Below are positions 1 to 8,238 of a stretch of 64,000 bases of DNA, piece by piece. The stretch is from Roseofilum acuticapitatum BLCC-M154. GTDB lineage: Bacteria; Cyanobacteriota; Cyanobacteriia; Cyanobacteriales; Desertifilaceae. Where the stretch lies: NCBI RefSeq assembly GCF_030068475.1, contig NZ_JAQOSP010000116.1, positions 124,001 through 188,000 of the forward strand. Reading direction: 5' to 3'. Numbering within the stretch: position 1 is the first letter of the stretch; each line of letters opens with the position of its first letter. Under the pieces are notes generated by a model. That model did no database searches. It saw only the letters and a list, made by a program, of their open reading frames with translations, and was not told where the DNA came from. The translations under genes and the position numbers were made by a program.

Positions 1-257
1 AAGTCTTTAAGCAGATTGCCCAACGGATTCATCAAGCTTATCCTACCGTTAATCGAGTCGTGATTCACCATCGATTGGGATATTTAGAAATTGGTGAAGT
101 GAGTGTGATTATTGCTGTGGGTAGTCCCCACCGTGCCGAAGCCTTTGCTGCTTGTCAGTATGCCATTGATGCGCTCAAGGAGGATGCGCCCATCTGGAAA
201 CATGAATGTTGGGCAGATGGGACACAAAGTTGGGTGAAACCGTCAGTGAGGCTTTAA
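1..257 (+). CDS. moaE: Molybdopterin synthase catalytic subunit MoaE (5' end missing)
   Basis: This is the C-terminal part of the large subunit of molybdopterin synthase, which adds two sulfurs to precursor Z during molybdenum cofactor synthesis in the cytosol. The open frame runs in from before the window (first full codon at base 3), so the start is not visible. The family block with HHRLGYLEIGE, SPHRAEAF and KEDAPIWKHE is present; the lysine-rich KEDAPIWK stretch belongs to the active site. The frame ends normally with a short tail after the WADG motif. A hairpin follows the stop. Identity is secure; only the N-terminal part and the operon context are unknown. Confidence 0.93.
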   Translation, partial: VFKQIAQRIHQAYPTVNRVVIHHRLGYLEIGEVSVIIAVGSPHRAEAFAACQYAIDALKEDAPIWKHECWADGTQSWVKPSVRL

Positions 258-266
258 GAAATTGGT

Positions 267-286
267 GGTCTGATATTAGGCAGACC
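267..286 (+). terminator. Possible terminator after moaE
   Basis: A six-base-pair stem (GGTCTG/CAGACC, loop of eight) begins nine bases after the moaE stop and is followed by a T-rich stretch with TTTTTTT near 298-304. The T run is a little distant, and it overlaps the 3' end of the opposing gene, so this is a modest call. Confidence 0.4.
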
Positions 287-288
287 GT

Positions 289-717
289 TTATTTGCCTTT
301 TTTTGCCTCTTGACCCGATTTTTGGAATTTACAGGAAATACTAGGAGGAATTCCGAGTTTAATATCAATGACTAAATCTTGGAGAATGGCAATATATACC
401 CCTTCAAGTTTTTCATGAAATCCCTTAGCCATCAAAACCGCTTTTAGGGCAGCAACTAAGAGTTTATTGTTCTCATTTTCGCTAATGATGCGCTCAACCG
501 TGGCATTGTCAATATTATCGACTGAACCGATGAGAGTGGCATTGATTTCCGGTAAAATTCCGGCTTCAATATTAAAGCTTTCAAGGCTTAAACCCAGGTC
601 TTCAGCTAGAGGTAGAAACTTGTTAAATTCATCAATAACTTGTTCGAGTTTATCCTGGGCTGCACCCGCAACTTCGGATGCTTTTTGTTGGGCTTGATTT
701 TTGATGTTGCCAAACAT
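289..717 (-). CDS. Hypothetical 142-residue helical protein
   Basis: I do not recognise a named family. The protein is small, has no signal peptide or membrane segment, starts with an Ala/Gln/Lys-rich helix (residues 1-35) and ends in a basic tail (QEAKKGK). The middle alternates hydrophobic and charged residues like a compact soluble fold. It is convergent with moaE. The start ATG at 717 is the first in the frame; the upstream ribosome site is weak. Confidence 0.6.
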   Translation of the reverse strand: MFGNIKNQAQQKASEVAGAAQDKLEQVIDEFNKFLPLAEDLGLSLESFNIEAGILPEINATLIGSVDNIDNATVERIISENENNKLLVAALKAVLMAKGFHEKLEGVYIAILQDLVIDIKLGIPPSISCKFQKSGQEAKKGK

Positions 718-804
718 GACTTAAATTGGACTTCAGAATGAGAGAATATTCTGTTTACTATCATGAGGCTCAAGCCTAGTCAAGAAAGAAATCGTTAAAT
801 TCTA

Positions 805-1200
805 TTAAGTCCCTTTGAGTTGGGCAATCAATTGAGGTTCATCCCAATAGGATGATAACGTTATTATTTTACCGGCTTCATTAAATTCAAATACGCTAAT
901 CCCTTCGGTTTGGGCTGTTTTTCCCGTTTTAGAAACAACCTTCATCTGCCATTTGACGGCTGCACCTGTACCCGAAATAAAAGGAGTTTCGGGAGTAATC
1001 TCTAGGCGTTCATAAAATTGGGCTAAGAATTGGAAAAAGGCCGTCGCTTTTTCATGGGCGATCGCCGGAGGTTTGCCTACAGGATCGGCAATTTTGGCAT
1101 CCGGGGTAAAGAGTTCAACCCACCCTTCAGGGTTCATAGCACTCATTTGGGTAAAGTAGCCCTTGAGGGTAGTTTTCATGAGTTCAGGGGACATAGACAT
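805..1200 (-). CDS. SnoaL/NTF2-like (ketosteroid isomerase fold) protein
   Basis: About 131 residues if started at the ATG at 1200 (another ATG is at 1194). Features typical of the NTF2-like superfamily are visible: a helix with MSAMNPEGWVELF, then DAKIADPVG, a central AHEKATAFFQFLAQFYERL helix and a C-terminal sheet ending in SSYWDEPQLIAQL. Many such proteins bind small hydrophobic ligands or act as enzymes or sensors, so substrate cannot be given. The frame stays open upstream to 1359, but that extension is entirely repeat family A sequence read as protein, so the downstream start is preferred. Confidence 0.7.
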   Translation of the reverse strand: MSMSPELMKTTLKGYFTQMSAMNPEGWVELFTPDAKIADPVGKPPAIAHEKATAFFQFLAQFYERLEITPETPFISGTGAAVKWQMKVVSKTGKTAQTEGISVFEFNEAGKIITLSSYWDEPQLIAQLKGT

Positions 1201-1221
1201 AGGGAGATTGATCCACAGCAA

Positions 1222-1373
1222 TATAGCTAGTCTAAATGAATTGTGCAACGAGAAAAGCCCTCTCCCTTTCGTATCCCTCTCCCACAGGATTCTTGACTTT
1301 CCCCTTCTCCTGTGGGAGAAGGGGGTAGGGGGATGAGGGGCAGCCATTACATAACTCATTTAGGTTTACTATA
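1222..1373. repeat. MITE-like repeat family A, copy 1
   Basis: A 152-bp element with imperfect terminal inverted repeats of about 27 bp. The left end reads TATAGCTAGTCTAAATGA and the right end, reverse-complemented, TATAGTAAACCTAAATGA. The interior is a C-rich/G-rich arm pair (CCCTCTCCC and GGGAGAAGGGGG). Ends in TA suggest a TA target duplication. Copies 2 and 3 lie at 9798-9972 and 20309-20457. No coding capacity. Confidence 0.8.
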
Positions 1374-1393
1374 CTCTACCCGTTTTTCCCGAT

Positions 1394-2578
1394 TCAGAGA
1401 TAATTGAGGATAAATCGCCGCAAGATTTCAGTAATTTCTGTGGCCATGCGAGCATCAATTTCTGTAGCTTCTTGGTTTTCTCGCGCCTTTTGATCCGGGC
1501 CATTTAACGCTTTTGCCCCTCGTAGCGTTAAGGTTAAAGATTTGACTTGATTTTGATATTCAAATTGCACAAAACCAGTGTAAGTCATTTCTGTCCGTCT
1601 GCGGGATGAGCTGTAACCAAAGCCCATTTTAGAAAGGATAATAGGGTTTTGGATCTCTACTGCTAAGGTGGCGATCGCCAGATCGACAAATCGAGCCGTA
1701 TCTTGACCTAAACAAGAGGCCAATAGGTTGATTTTTCCTCCATCTAATCCTGGAATTTGGCCCGATTGGGGGAGATGATCGTGCCATCCTACCATGGACA
1801 AGATCCGAGTCAAGGCATAGGCAGGAATCAGGTTTTCTCCCGGTTGACTAGAGCGAGATTTGGATTCAACTGCTGAGAGTCGGATGTTATCAGAATCCAC
1901 AATTTGAGGGGTAGGGGTAAAGGGTTCTTCTCCATAGAGTCCTTGGAAATTTAAATCCGTTTGTCCTGTGAGATCTTTAACCCACTGTTCTAAGCCTGCA
2001 TAGGTTTGAAAACATTTTAGGGTCGCGGCGATCGCATTGGAACTGTAATATTTTCCCTCATAGGTCACCAAATCCTCTAAAATCCCCTCTAAGGGATCGT
2101 AGTTTTGGCGATAATGCTCCCCATCGCTTACGCGATCGCCAATTGCTAATCCCTCTAAACCTCCCGTCAGTTGTCCGAGGGTATTGATCAGGGGAAAAAT
2201 CTTAGTAGCGCTCCAAAACTGCACCTTTTCTAGGGCATTTCTACCTAACCATCGAGTTTGAAATTGTCCCTCATGCCATCCCCCCACCGCAATACAGGCA
2301 TTTTTAATATCGGGATGGAGGAAATCTAAGCCTTGTTCATCTATGATCATCGGCAGCTCGCCCACTGGGGGATACTCCTGGCCAGGGATAGAGCTTAACT
2401 GGGGAAGTTGTTTCAGGCGATCGCCATACTCCCCAATCTGATTTCCATAGGGGGAGCGATCGATTCCCCAGTCCAAAAAGGCCAAACGCTCAGAATCACA
2501 TCCTGCCTCTTGCTCCCAGAATTGGGTATACCACTGTTTTCGGCGATCGCTCAAAGGCACAGCATCGGAGCTAGTCAT
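1394..2578 (-). CDS. Hypothetical protein with serine-hydrolase-like SxxK motif
   Basis: A 394-residue protein with no signal peptide. Residues 123-126 read SATK inside FWSATKIFPL, which looks like the SxxK nucleophile motif at the start of the second helix in class A beta-lactamase/penicillin-binding folds. SSN at 179-181, after KYY, sits where the SxN motif would be expected. A later strand region (about 320-345, FGYSSSRRRTEM then TYTGFVQFEY) could play the KTG role but has no exact match. Function is therefore inferred only: a cytosolic or degenerate serine-hydrolase fold. It lies divergent to the LD-carboxypeptidase gene, which may be coincidence. I know no named family for it. Confidence 0.55.
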   Translation of the reverse strand: MTSSDAVPLSDRRKQWYTQFWEQEAGCDSERLAFLDWGIDRSPYGNQIGEYGDRLKQLPQLSSIPGQEYPPVGELPMIIDEQGLDFLHPDIKNACIAVGGWHEGQFQTRWLGRNALEKVQFWSATKIFPLINTLGQLTGGLEGLAIGDRVSDGEHYRQNYDPLEGILEDLVTYEGKYYSSNAIAATLKCFQTYAGLEQWVKDLTGQTDLNFQGLYGEEPFTPTPQIVDSDNIRLSAVESKSRSSQPGENLIPAYALTRILSMVGWHDHLPQSGQIPGLDGGKINLLASCLGQDTARFVDLAIATLAVEIQNPIILSKMGFGYSSSRRRTEMTYTGFVQFEYQNQVKSLTLTLRGAKALNGPDQKARENQEATEIDARMATEITEILRRFILNYL

Positions 2579-2821
2579 AAACGGGGTTTAAATAAACATT
2601 AGACATCATACCCCAAGGAGTTAACTTATATGATGAGGGGTTTGATCTTCTTCCGGATACTATCGAAATCAGAGAGTATACAGAAATGGTAGATGCACCC
2701 TGATGAACTCCTCCAGTTGGGGACAACTGGGGGATTACTTTCTTTCCGTTTTTCCTTCAAACTCCCCAAAAACCAAGGTATCCTAGACAGGGTAGATCTG
2801 AATTCCCCTCTCTTTGAGATT

Positions 2822-3727
2822 ATGCCCCTGGCTTTAACGCTCCCTCCTCCCCTACAAGTCGGAGATCGATTAACGGTCATTGCTCCTAGTGGCCCTTTGC
2901 AAGAAAAGCAACGTTTTCAAGCCGGTCTAGAACTCTGGCAACAACAGGGATATCAACTCAAGGTAGATGAAAGAATTTATGACCAATGGGGATATCTCGC
3001 CGGAAAAGATGGCGATCGCCGCGCTCAGTTACTCGATGCCCTCCAAGATCCCGACTGTCGGGGGATTTTGTGCGTTCGTGGCGGTTACGGAACCACCCGA
3101 CTTTTAGAACCCTGGATTAAGGATTTACCTTGGCAACAACACCCCAAATGGCTCATCGGCTTTTCTGATATTACTGGACTATTTTGGAGCCAATTTTATC
3201 AAGGAGTCGGCGGAGGCATTCATGCTCCCTTACTCACCACTCTGGCTCAAGAACCCCTCTGGTCACGGGAGCGCTTATGGAGTGCTGTACGAGGAGAACC
3301 CTTAGCCCCTCTACAAGGTCAAGGATGGGGAGGAGGGCGCAAGCAAGGAATCTTACTGCCCGGTAATTTAACCGTCGCCACCCATCTCCTAGGCACACCC
3401 CTACAACCCCCAGTTGAGGGAGTCATTTTAGCCTGGGAAGATGTGGCAGAAATGCCCTATCGAGTCGATCGGATGCTCACCCAGTGGCGGATGAGCGGTC
3501 TGTTAAGCCAAGTGCAAGGGATCGCATTAGGTCGATTTAGCCAATGTGAACCCCCGGAAGGACGACCCAGTTTAACCGTAACAGAAGTTTTAGGCGATCG
3601 CCTTTCAGATTTAGGGATTCCCATCATTTCAGAGCTACCCTTTGGCCATGATGGCGAAAATGGAGCCTTACCCGTTGGCGCTGCGGTGCGCTTAGATGGA
3701 GAAAGAGGAAGACTGGAATTTATTTAA
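2822..3727 (+). CDS. S66-family LD-carboxypeptidase
   Basis: Serine peptidase that removes the terminal D-alanine from murein tetrapeptides during cell-wall recycling. In the 301-residue form started at 2822, Ser115 lies in IGFSDIT, Glu206 in AWEDVAEMPYRVDR and His276 in PFGHDGEN, which fits the Ser-Glu-His triad of family S66. The CVRGGYGTTRLL strand-loop precedes the nucleophile as usual. No signal peptide, in line with a cytosolic enzyme. The frame is open back to 2693, but the 43 extra residues do not look like family sequence, whereas the residues after 2822 (VGDRLTVIAPSGPL) do. The stop codon touches the end of a repeat family B copy. Confidence 0.88.
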   Translation: MPLALTLPPPLQVGDRLTVIAPSGPLQEKQRFQAGLELWQQQGYQLKVDERIYDQWGYLAGKDGDRRAQLLDALQDPDCRGILCVRGGYGTTRLLEPWIKDLPWQQHPKWLIGFSDITGLFWSQFYQGVGGGIHAPLLTTLAQEPLWSRERLWSAVRGEPLAPLQGQGWGGGRKQGILLPGNLTVATHLLGTPLQPPVEGVILAWEDVAEMPYRVDRMLTQWRMSGLLSQVQGIALGRFSQCEPPEGRPSLTVTEVLGDRLSDLGIPIISELPFGHDGENGALPVGAAVRLDGERGRLEFI

Positions 3728-3892
3728 TATCAAGTCCGATTATTCATGTCCGCGAAGCGGAAATACCCTAATTAAAAATTTAGGGAGCGAGACGCTCCCA
3801 CTCCAACAATATCAAGGGATTAGAGGAGTGCGGGCATCTTGCCCGCTTCTTAACAAATTTTCATGTCCGCTTGCGGAAACCGGACTTGATAT
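3727..3892. repeat. MITE-like repeat family B, copy 1
   Basis: A 166-bp element bounded by ATATCAAGTCCG and its near-inverse CGGACTTGATAT. It contains two short palindromes close to the ends (TCCGCGAAGCGGA and TCCGCTTGCGGA) and an inner inverted pair built on GCGGGCAAGATGCCCGC and GGGAGCGAGACGCTCCC. Copy 2 (4724-4889) is in the opposite orientation. The left end overlaps the last base of the LD-carboxypeptidase stop codon. Confidence 0.8.
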
Positions 3893-4155
3893 AAATCCCA
3901 GCCCCCTCAACTAGACAGACTTTAAGCAGAAATTGACCATCTCAACTTCACTCATCTGTTTTGCCAATTAGTCCCTATAAAATGGCATTAGCGCAAAGGC
4001 TATTGCCAACCAAGTATTGGTATAGCAAGATACTTTTTGAAGGCTATTGATCTGCCTACTTAAAACCCTTGCTCTAACTTCACCGAGTCCATGATTATAA
4101 TGGGGTCAATTGGCAAACTTGATGAGTTTTTGCTTAATAGTTACTGCTCTAAATC

Positions 4156-4425
4156 TTAAAATCTTCTCTTGTTACCTCTATCCTCACGGGGTCGAGCTTT
4201 GTTCACCGTCAGTGTACGCCCCATCCACTCAGCACCATTAAGTGCAGAAATTGCGCTTTCTTCTTCTTCCTCAGTGGACATCTCTACAAAACCAAACCCT
4301 CTCGGCCTACCGGTTTCTCGGTCTGTAGGTAGAGTAATCTGTTTAACGGTTCCATAATCCTTGAAGACTTCTTGTATATCTTCTTGCGTAACCTGGAAAG
4401 AAAGGTTACCTACATAAATTGACAT
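4156..4425 (-). CDS. RRM-type RNA-binding protein (cyanobacterial Rbp)
   Basis: An 89-residue single RNA recognition motif. RNP2 is IYVGNL at residues 3-8 and RNP1 is RGFGFVEM around 42-49; the aromatic residues that stack on RNA bases are present in both. The C-terminal tail is short and basic (ARPREDRGNKRRF) and lacks the glycine-rich tail of some relatives. In cyanobacteria such proteins are often cold-induced and bind mRNA, and some localise transcripts to the thylakoid; that role is family knowledge. The upstream region, about 240 bp to the next element, could hold a long leader, but I see no certain promoter. Confidence 0.92.
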   Translation of the reverse strand: MSIYVGNLSFQVTQEDIQEVFKDYGTVKQITLPTDRETGRPRGFGFVEMSTEEEEESAISALNGAEWMGRTLTVNKARPREDRGNKRRF

Positions 4426-4667
4426 CGAGACTTTCCTACAATCAAGGCAAACATCAAAGAATCAGGATTTGGGGAAAATGTTCTTAATATTTAAACGAGT
4501 TCACCAATTTCTATTCTCGCTATCCATTCTAGCAGCATGAGATTAATTTTGGGAAGTCCCAAACTAATTCAAGTAAGGGAAGTCGTAGTCAAGAAGAAAT
4601 CTCCTAAGTCATGAGGGTAATCTCCTTCCTTGAGCGCAGTGGAGGTGAATTCAGAATGTCAAAGAGA

Positions 4668-4966
4668 TTAGTGCCGTGACACAGCTAAAAATGTGCATTA
4701 GCGTAGGGTGGGTTAGGCGGCTAATATCAAGTCCGGTTTCCGCAAGCGGACATGACAATTTGTTAAGAAGCGGGCAAGATGCCCGCACTCCTCTAATCCC
4801 TTGATATGACTGGAGTGGGAGCATCTTGCTCCCTAGATTTTTAATTAGGGTATTTCCGCTTCGCGGACATGAATAAGCGAACTTGATATAAAACCTAGAC
4901 TGGGATAGCAATCTCTCAATCCGCCGTAACCCACCATTTTAGGGTTGTCACGGCATTAGGATAGAT
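4668..4966. repeat. Third inverted-repeat element (family C), split by family B
   Basis: The outer ends, 4669-4692 (TAGTGCCGTGACACAGC...) and 4940-4966, match in inverted orientation (TAATGCCGTGACAACCC...). Inner arms continue as GTAGGGTGGGTTAGGCGG on one side and CCGCCGTAACCCACC on the other. The family B element at 4724-4889 sits between them, so without it the original element would be roughly 130 bp. No coding capacity. Only one copy is seen in the window, so its mobility is inferred from its structure. Confidence 0.55.
4724..4889. repeat. MITE-like repeat family B, copy 2 (inverted)
   Basis: A 166-bp element nearly the same as 3727-3892 but in the opposite orientation, with ATATCAAGTCCGG at the left and CTTGATAT at the right. 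Both sub-terminal palindromes (TTTCCGCAAGCGGACATGA and CCGCTTCGCGGACATGAA) are present. It interrupts the family C inverted repeat. An 86-codon open frame across it is a by-product of the repeat. Confidence 0.8.
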
Positions 4967-4972
4967 TAGTGA

Positions 4973-5054
4973 TGCGGATGAAAGGACTTGAACCTTCACT
5001 CATTGCTGAACTAGAACCTAAATCTAGCGCGTCTACCAATTCCGCCACATCCGC
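4973..5054 (-). tRNA. tRNA-Leu (anticodon UAG)
   Basis: On the minus strand a complete class II tRNA can be folded. The acceptor stem GCGGATG pairs with CATCCGC, with A as discriminator. The D-arm has TGGCGGAATTGGTAGACGC. The anticodon stem CTAGA/TCTAG encloses the loop TTTAGGT, giving anticodon UAG. A variable arm follows, then the T-arm with GGTTCAAGTCC. The 82-nt length and long variable arm fit leucine. The CCA end is not encoded. Confidence 0.95.
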
Positions 5055-5126
5055 ATGGGCATCACAATCTCTAATCATAGCAGAGAGCTATGCCAATGTC
5101 TAGCTTGATTTTGAAAAAGAACAGAA

Positions 5127-5150
5127 AAAGAGAGCCATATGGCTCTCTTT
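5127..5150 (-). terminator. Rho-independent terminator of the PEP-CTERM gene
   Basis: A perfect palindrome with arms AAAGAGAGCCAT/ATGGCTCTCTTT, 74-97 bases after the stop of the PEP-CTERM gene. On the minus strand the stem runs into TTTTTCTGTTC. It also isolates this gene from the tRNA-Leu gene downstream. Pairing is strong enough to work in either direction. Confidence 0.8.
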
Positions 5151-5223
5151 CTTGTTCTATAGTTCAATTCGGAGGAAATCTGACTTTCTTACCCGATGCA
5201 TACCAGCTTCACCAGCACTTGAC

Positions 5224-6132
5224 CTAGGCATTCTTGCGGCGCTTGGCAGCAGCAACTAGACCACCGATCGCAGCTAAACCGAGGAGAGCGGAAGGCTCAG
5301 GAACATCAACGGGGTCGGGGTTGGGCGTGCCGACGGTGAATTGGAAGTTGCGGGTGAAGGAGAAGTTATCACCCGCATCGACGACACCAGAGGCATAGGA
5401 ATTTTCTCCAAAGCTGTAGGCGTATTCCCAGTTTGTACCGCCATCTAAGCTGTATTTAACGACTTCACTAGCTTTCATGGAGTTAAAGAGAAGGTACTGA
5501 CCCATATCTTTTTCAAAATCTTCCATCTTACCGGCAGCCATATATTCCGCCAACTTCGGCTCTTTAATTTGCAGACCACTAGCGAAGGTGTCATGACCGG
5601 CTAATTCAAAGGAGAATTCCCCATTGTTGCTGGTGACGGATTGGATGTTGGGGTCGCTCAGGCGTTGGAAAACATTTTTGCCAGACAATTGGGGATCGTA
5701 TTTTATAGCCATTAAAAGATCAGAGCCAGAGCTAATACCCAATTGACCAAACTGAGCGTCGTAAGTATTATAAATTCCGTTAGTCCAGTCAGTGCCCAAG
5801 CTACCTAACCAGTCAGCTTGACCGACGGAACCAAACATGATGCTGCCGTCGGTGAAGTTAGCGGTTAAGGTAGAGGCGGTTTCATTTCCCCAGCCGTAGT
5901 CGATGTTGTCATCTAGCTCAACGCTACCTGCACTTCCGAGAGCATCGATAATAGCTGCGCTACCGTTGCTACCAGAGAGTTCTACTTCTCCCGCATTAAT
6001 TTGTTCAAATACGCGAACATCTCCAGTTGTGCTGACTCCGGTTAGAGTACCGGCAAAGGCGGGAGCGCCAAGGACGCTAACACCAGCGACGACGGAAGCA
6101 CCCATAGCGATTTTTTTCATAGTGTTAAACAT
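5224..6132 (-). CDS. PEP-CTERM sorting-domain exported protein
   Basis: A 302-residue secreted protein. The N-terminus has a signal peptide (KKIAMGASVVAGVSVLGAPAFA, cleavage after AFA near residue 27). The C-terminus is a PEP-CTERM signal: VPEPSALLGLAAIGGLVAA followed by KRRKNA. This signal is recognised by an exosortase; no exosortase gene lies in the window. The mature part is acidic, rich in Ser/Gly/Asp and low in Cys, as in other cyanobacterial PEP-CTERM surface proteins. It stands alone with its own terminator and a 331-bp upstream region holding two similar blocks, suggesting separate regulation. The substrate or binding role is unknown. Confidence 0.88.
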   Translation of the reverse strand: MFNTMKKIAMGASVVAGVSVLGAPAFAGTLTGVSTTGDVRVFEQINAGEVELSGSNGSAAIIDALGSAGSVELDDNIDYGWGNETASTLTANFTDGSIMFGSVGQADWLGSLGTDWTNGIYNTYDAQFGQLGISSGSDLLMAIKYDPQLSGKNVFQRLSDPNIQSVTSNNGEFSFELAGHDTFASGLQIKEPKLAEYMAAGKMEDFEKDMGQYLLFNSMKASEVVKYSLDGGTNWEYAYSFGENSYASGVVDAGDNFSFTRNFQFTVGTPNPDPVDVPEPSALLGLAAIGGLVAAAKRRKNA

Positions 6133-6200
6133 AGTTTCAGTCTCCTAGAATTTTTTAAGCGTGTTGGCTGTCTGAGTAATGGTTCAGGTTGTTTGGAAGT

Positions 6201-6371
6201 TGGTTTCCTCTCAACTGATGCCTATCTTAAGCTGCTGTTTGGGGAAGGGATGTGACCGAGTTCACTCAAGGAACGTGATTGTTATTCTTTGAAAAAACCC
6301 TTTTCTTCCCAGAGCTGGGGATAGGTGAGTTGAGAAAAGTTGTTTCCGTTCAACTTGTTCCTATCATAGCC
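6201..6371 (-). promoter_or_regulatory. Upstream region of the PEP-CTERM gene with two similar blocks
   Basis: The 331-bp gap 6133-6463 has no gene. It contains two related blocks of about 32 bp in the same orientation, at 6201-6232 and 6339-6371. On the minus strand they share the pattern GATAGG-A--AGTTGA--GGAAAC. They lie about 70 and 205 bp upstream of the start codon and could be operators or duplicated promoter parts. No sigma-70 promoter stands out clearly. Confidence 0.35.
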
Positions 6372-6463
6372 TGAAACCCTTGCCCTGTGGTGAAGTTACC
6401 ATGAAGATTCCATCAAGTTTCGATAAAGTTTTCCAGGGTATTCAGATTCAAGTTTCCGTATTT

Positions 6464-7639
6464 TTACGATCGCAGAAACTCGCCGATCCGAGTGGCTGCC
6501 TGTTGCAGTATGTGGGGGTCGTGAACGAGGGCAAAACGGACGAAACCCTCGCCATTGGGGCCAAAACCGGCTCCGGGGGAGGCGGCTACCCCTGTGGTTT
6601 CCACGAGTTTGGTGCAGAAGTCAACTGAGTGTTTTTCCCATTTTTTCGGTAGTTTTGCCCAGACAAACATGGTAGCGGCGGAGGGAGCAATGGGCCAGCC
6701 GATGTCGTCCATGGCGCGAATAAAGGCATCTCGGCGCTGTTGGAAGCGGTTAATGGTGGTCTGGATATGGGTTTGGGAGCCTTGGAGTGCGGCGATCGCC
6801 CCATTAAAAATCCCCTGGTACTGATTAAAGTCTACGACTGCCTTAACCTGCCGCAGTCCGGCGATCAGTTCAGGATTCCCAATGGCATAACCCACCCGAA
6901 ACCCGCCCATACTGTAGGTTTTGGACAGGGAGAAGAATTCAATGGAGATGGCTTTATCGGGGTCTGCTTGCAGGACGGAAGGGGACGCAGGTTTGCCATC
7001 AAAGACGAATTCGGCATAGGGGGCATCATGAATCAGGGCGATATTGTGGCGCAAACAGAGATCGACGGCTTCTTTGAAGAAGGAGAGGGGAGCAGTAGCG
7101 GAGGTGGGATTATGGGGATAGTTCAACACCATCATCCGCGCTTTGTCTAAGACGGATGCGGGAATATCGCTAAAGTTGGGTAAAAATCCGTTGTTTTCGC
7201 GCAAGGGCAGGGTGTAGAGTTCGCCCCCAGCAAAGTAAACTCCGCCATAGTGGGAGGGATAGCCGGGATCGAGAAGGATGGCGATATCTCCAGGGTTGAG
7301 GAGGGCTAGGGGGAGATGGGCGGTTCCTTCTTGGGAACCAATGAGGGCGAGGACTTCGGTTTCGGGATCGACGGGAATGTTGTATTTATCGGTGTACCAT
7401 TTAGCGCAGGCTTGGCGGAAGGGGAGGGTACTGTTAAAGAGTTGATAGCCATGGGTGCGGGTATCGGGGAGGGTTTTGGCGATCGCCTCTATCACCTGGG
7501 GAGCAGTGGGTTGATCGGACGATCCCAAGGATAAATCGATGACTTCTAAACCGGCAGCTCTGGCTTTTCCTTTGCCGCGATCCATGTCAGCAAAGACATT
7601 ATGTTCAAAGGATTTGAGGCGATCGGCAAAACGAATCAT
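6464..7639 (-). CDS. PLP-dependent class I/II aminotransferase (LL-DAP aminotransferase-like)
   Basis: A 391-residue fold-type I aminotransferase. The PLP lysine is K240 in FSLSKTYSMGGFRVG. N177 in NYPHNPTS, D205 in IHDAPY and Y208 complete the cofactor site, and the substrate arginine lies in GFVRFALV near the end. Similar proteins are usually annotated as LL-diaminopimelate or aspartate/alanine-type aminotransferases; the exact substrate cannot be read from sequence. The thioredoxin gene lies upstream on the same strand behind a G-rich repeat. Length is normal for the family and the gene looks intact. Confidence 0.88.
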   Translation of the reverse strand: MIRFADRLKSFEHNVFADMDRGKGKARAAGLEVIDLSLGSSDQPTAPQVIEAIAKTLPDTRTHGYQLFNSTLPFRQACAKWYTDKYNIPVDPETEVLALIGSQEGTAHLPLALLNPGDIAILLDPGYPSHYGGVYFAGGELYTLPLRENNGFLPNFSDIPASVLDKARMMVLNYPHNPTSATAPLSFFKEAVDLCLRHNIALIHDAPYAEFVFDGKPASPSVLQADPDKAISIEFFSLSKTYSMGGFRVGYAIGNPELIAGLRQVKAVVDFNQYQGIFNGAIAALQGSQTHIQTTINRFQQRRDAFIRAMDDIGWPIAPSAATMFVWAKLPKKWEKHSVDFCTKLVETTGVAASPGAGFGPNGEGFVRFALVHDPHILQQAATRIGEFLRS

Positions 7640-7692
7640 GGGACGGGGGATGGGGAGATGGGGAGATGGGGGGATGGGGAGATAGGGGGAAG
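7640..7692. repeat. G-rich short tandem repeat
   Basis: Runs of GGGGAGAT and GGGGGAT fill the space between the aminotransferase start and the thioredoxin stop. Similar tracts occur at 42902-42975 and 46523-46568. The units are 7-8 bp, typical of cyanobacterial short tandemly repeated repetitive sequences. Confidence 0.75.
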
Positions 7693-7694
7693 GG

Positions 7695-8018
7695 TTACAG
7701 GTGGGGTTCGATCAGTTCGACTAATTTTTGTTGGGTGAGCGCTCCTTCTCCAGAAGCTGCGAGTTTTCCTGATTTGAATAGGCGCAGTCCGGGAACTCCT
7801 TCTACGGCATAAGCTTTCACGGATTCTGGGTTGGGGTCTACTTCCATTTTGACGACTTTTAGGCGATCGCCGTATTCACTGGCTATTTTATCAATTGAAG
7901 GACTCACCAAGCGACAAGGACCACACCAAGAAGCCCAAAAGTATACCAGTACAGGTTGAGAGGCTTTGAGGACTTCAGATTCAAATTGAGCGTCGGTAAT
8001 CGTAATCGGGGTACTCAT
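7695..8018 (-). CDS. Thioredoxin
   Basis: A 107-residue thioredoxin, a cytosolic disulfide reductase serving many targets. The redox motif WCGPC has cysteines at 32 and 35, in FWASWCGPCRLVSPS. The cis-proline loop reads GVPGLRLF, with Gly after the proline where classical thioredoxins have Thr; this may shift target choice. The usual buried aspartate position and C-terminal helix are present. It precedes the aminotransferase on the same strand but is separated by a G-rich repeat, so cotranscription is uncertain. Confidence 0.92.
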   Translation of the reverse strand: MSTPITITDAQFESEVLKASQPVLVYFWASWCGPCRLVSPSIDKIASEYGDRLKVVKMEVDPNPESVKAYAVEGVPGLRLFKSGKLAASGEGALTQQKLVELIEPHL

Positions 8019-8188
8019 AAGGAACTCGGATAAACAATTTAGACCAGTCTTGGAAGACCCATTTTAGGTTAGCTTAGGTTATTATACCCTGATTCGGGAC
8101 TTTCCCTTTACTCAACTAATTTTAAGCGATAGCGATCGCTCAGGCGGTGATGACAGACTTAAATTCTGAAGCCTCGCTATTGTAAGCT

Positions 8189-8216
8189 ATTGCCTATTGC
8201 CTATTGCCTATTGCCT
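8189..8216. repeat. Heptamer tandem repeat TATTGCC, four copies
   Basis: Four exact TATTGCC units directly upstream of the alpha/beta hydrolase start. They create a false N-terminal extension of that gene if translated. Confidence 0.85.
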
Positions 8217-8238
8217 AGCGCGAAGCGCTCTAATTTCC

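Noticed and set aside
4651-4911. An 86-codon open frame on the minus strand
   Set aside because: It lies wholly in the nested repeats B and C, and its protein looks like translated repeat; a similar false frame occurs over copy 1 at 3696-3914.
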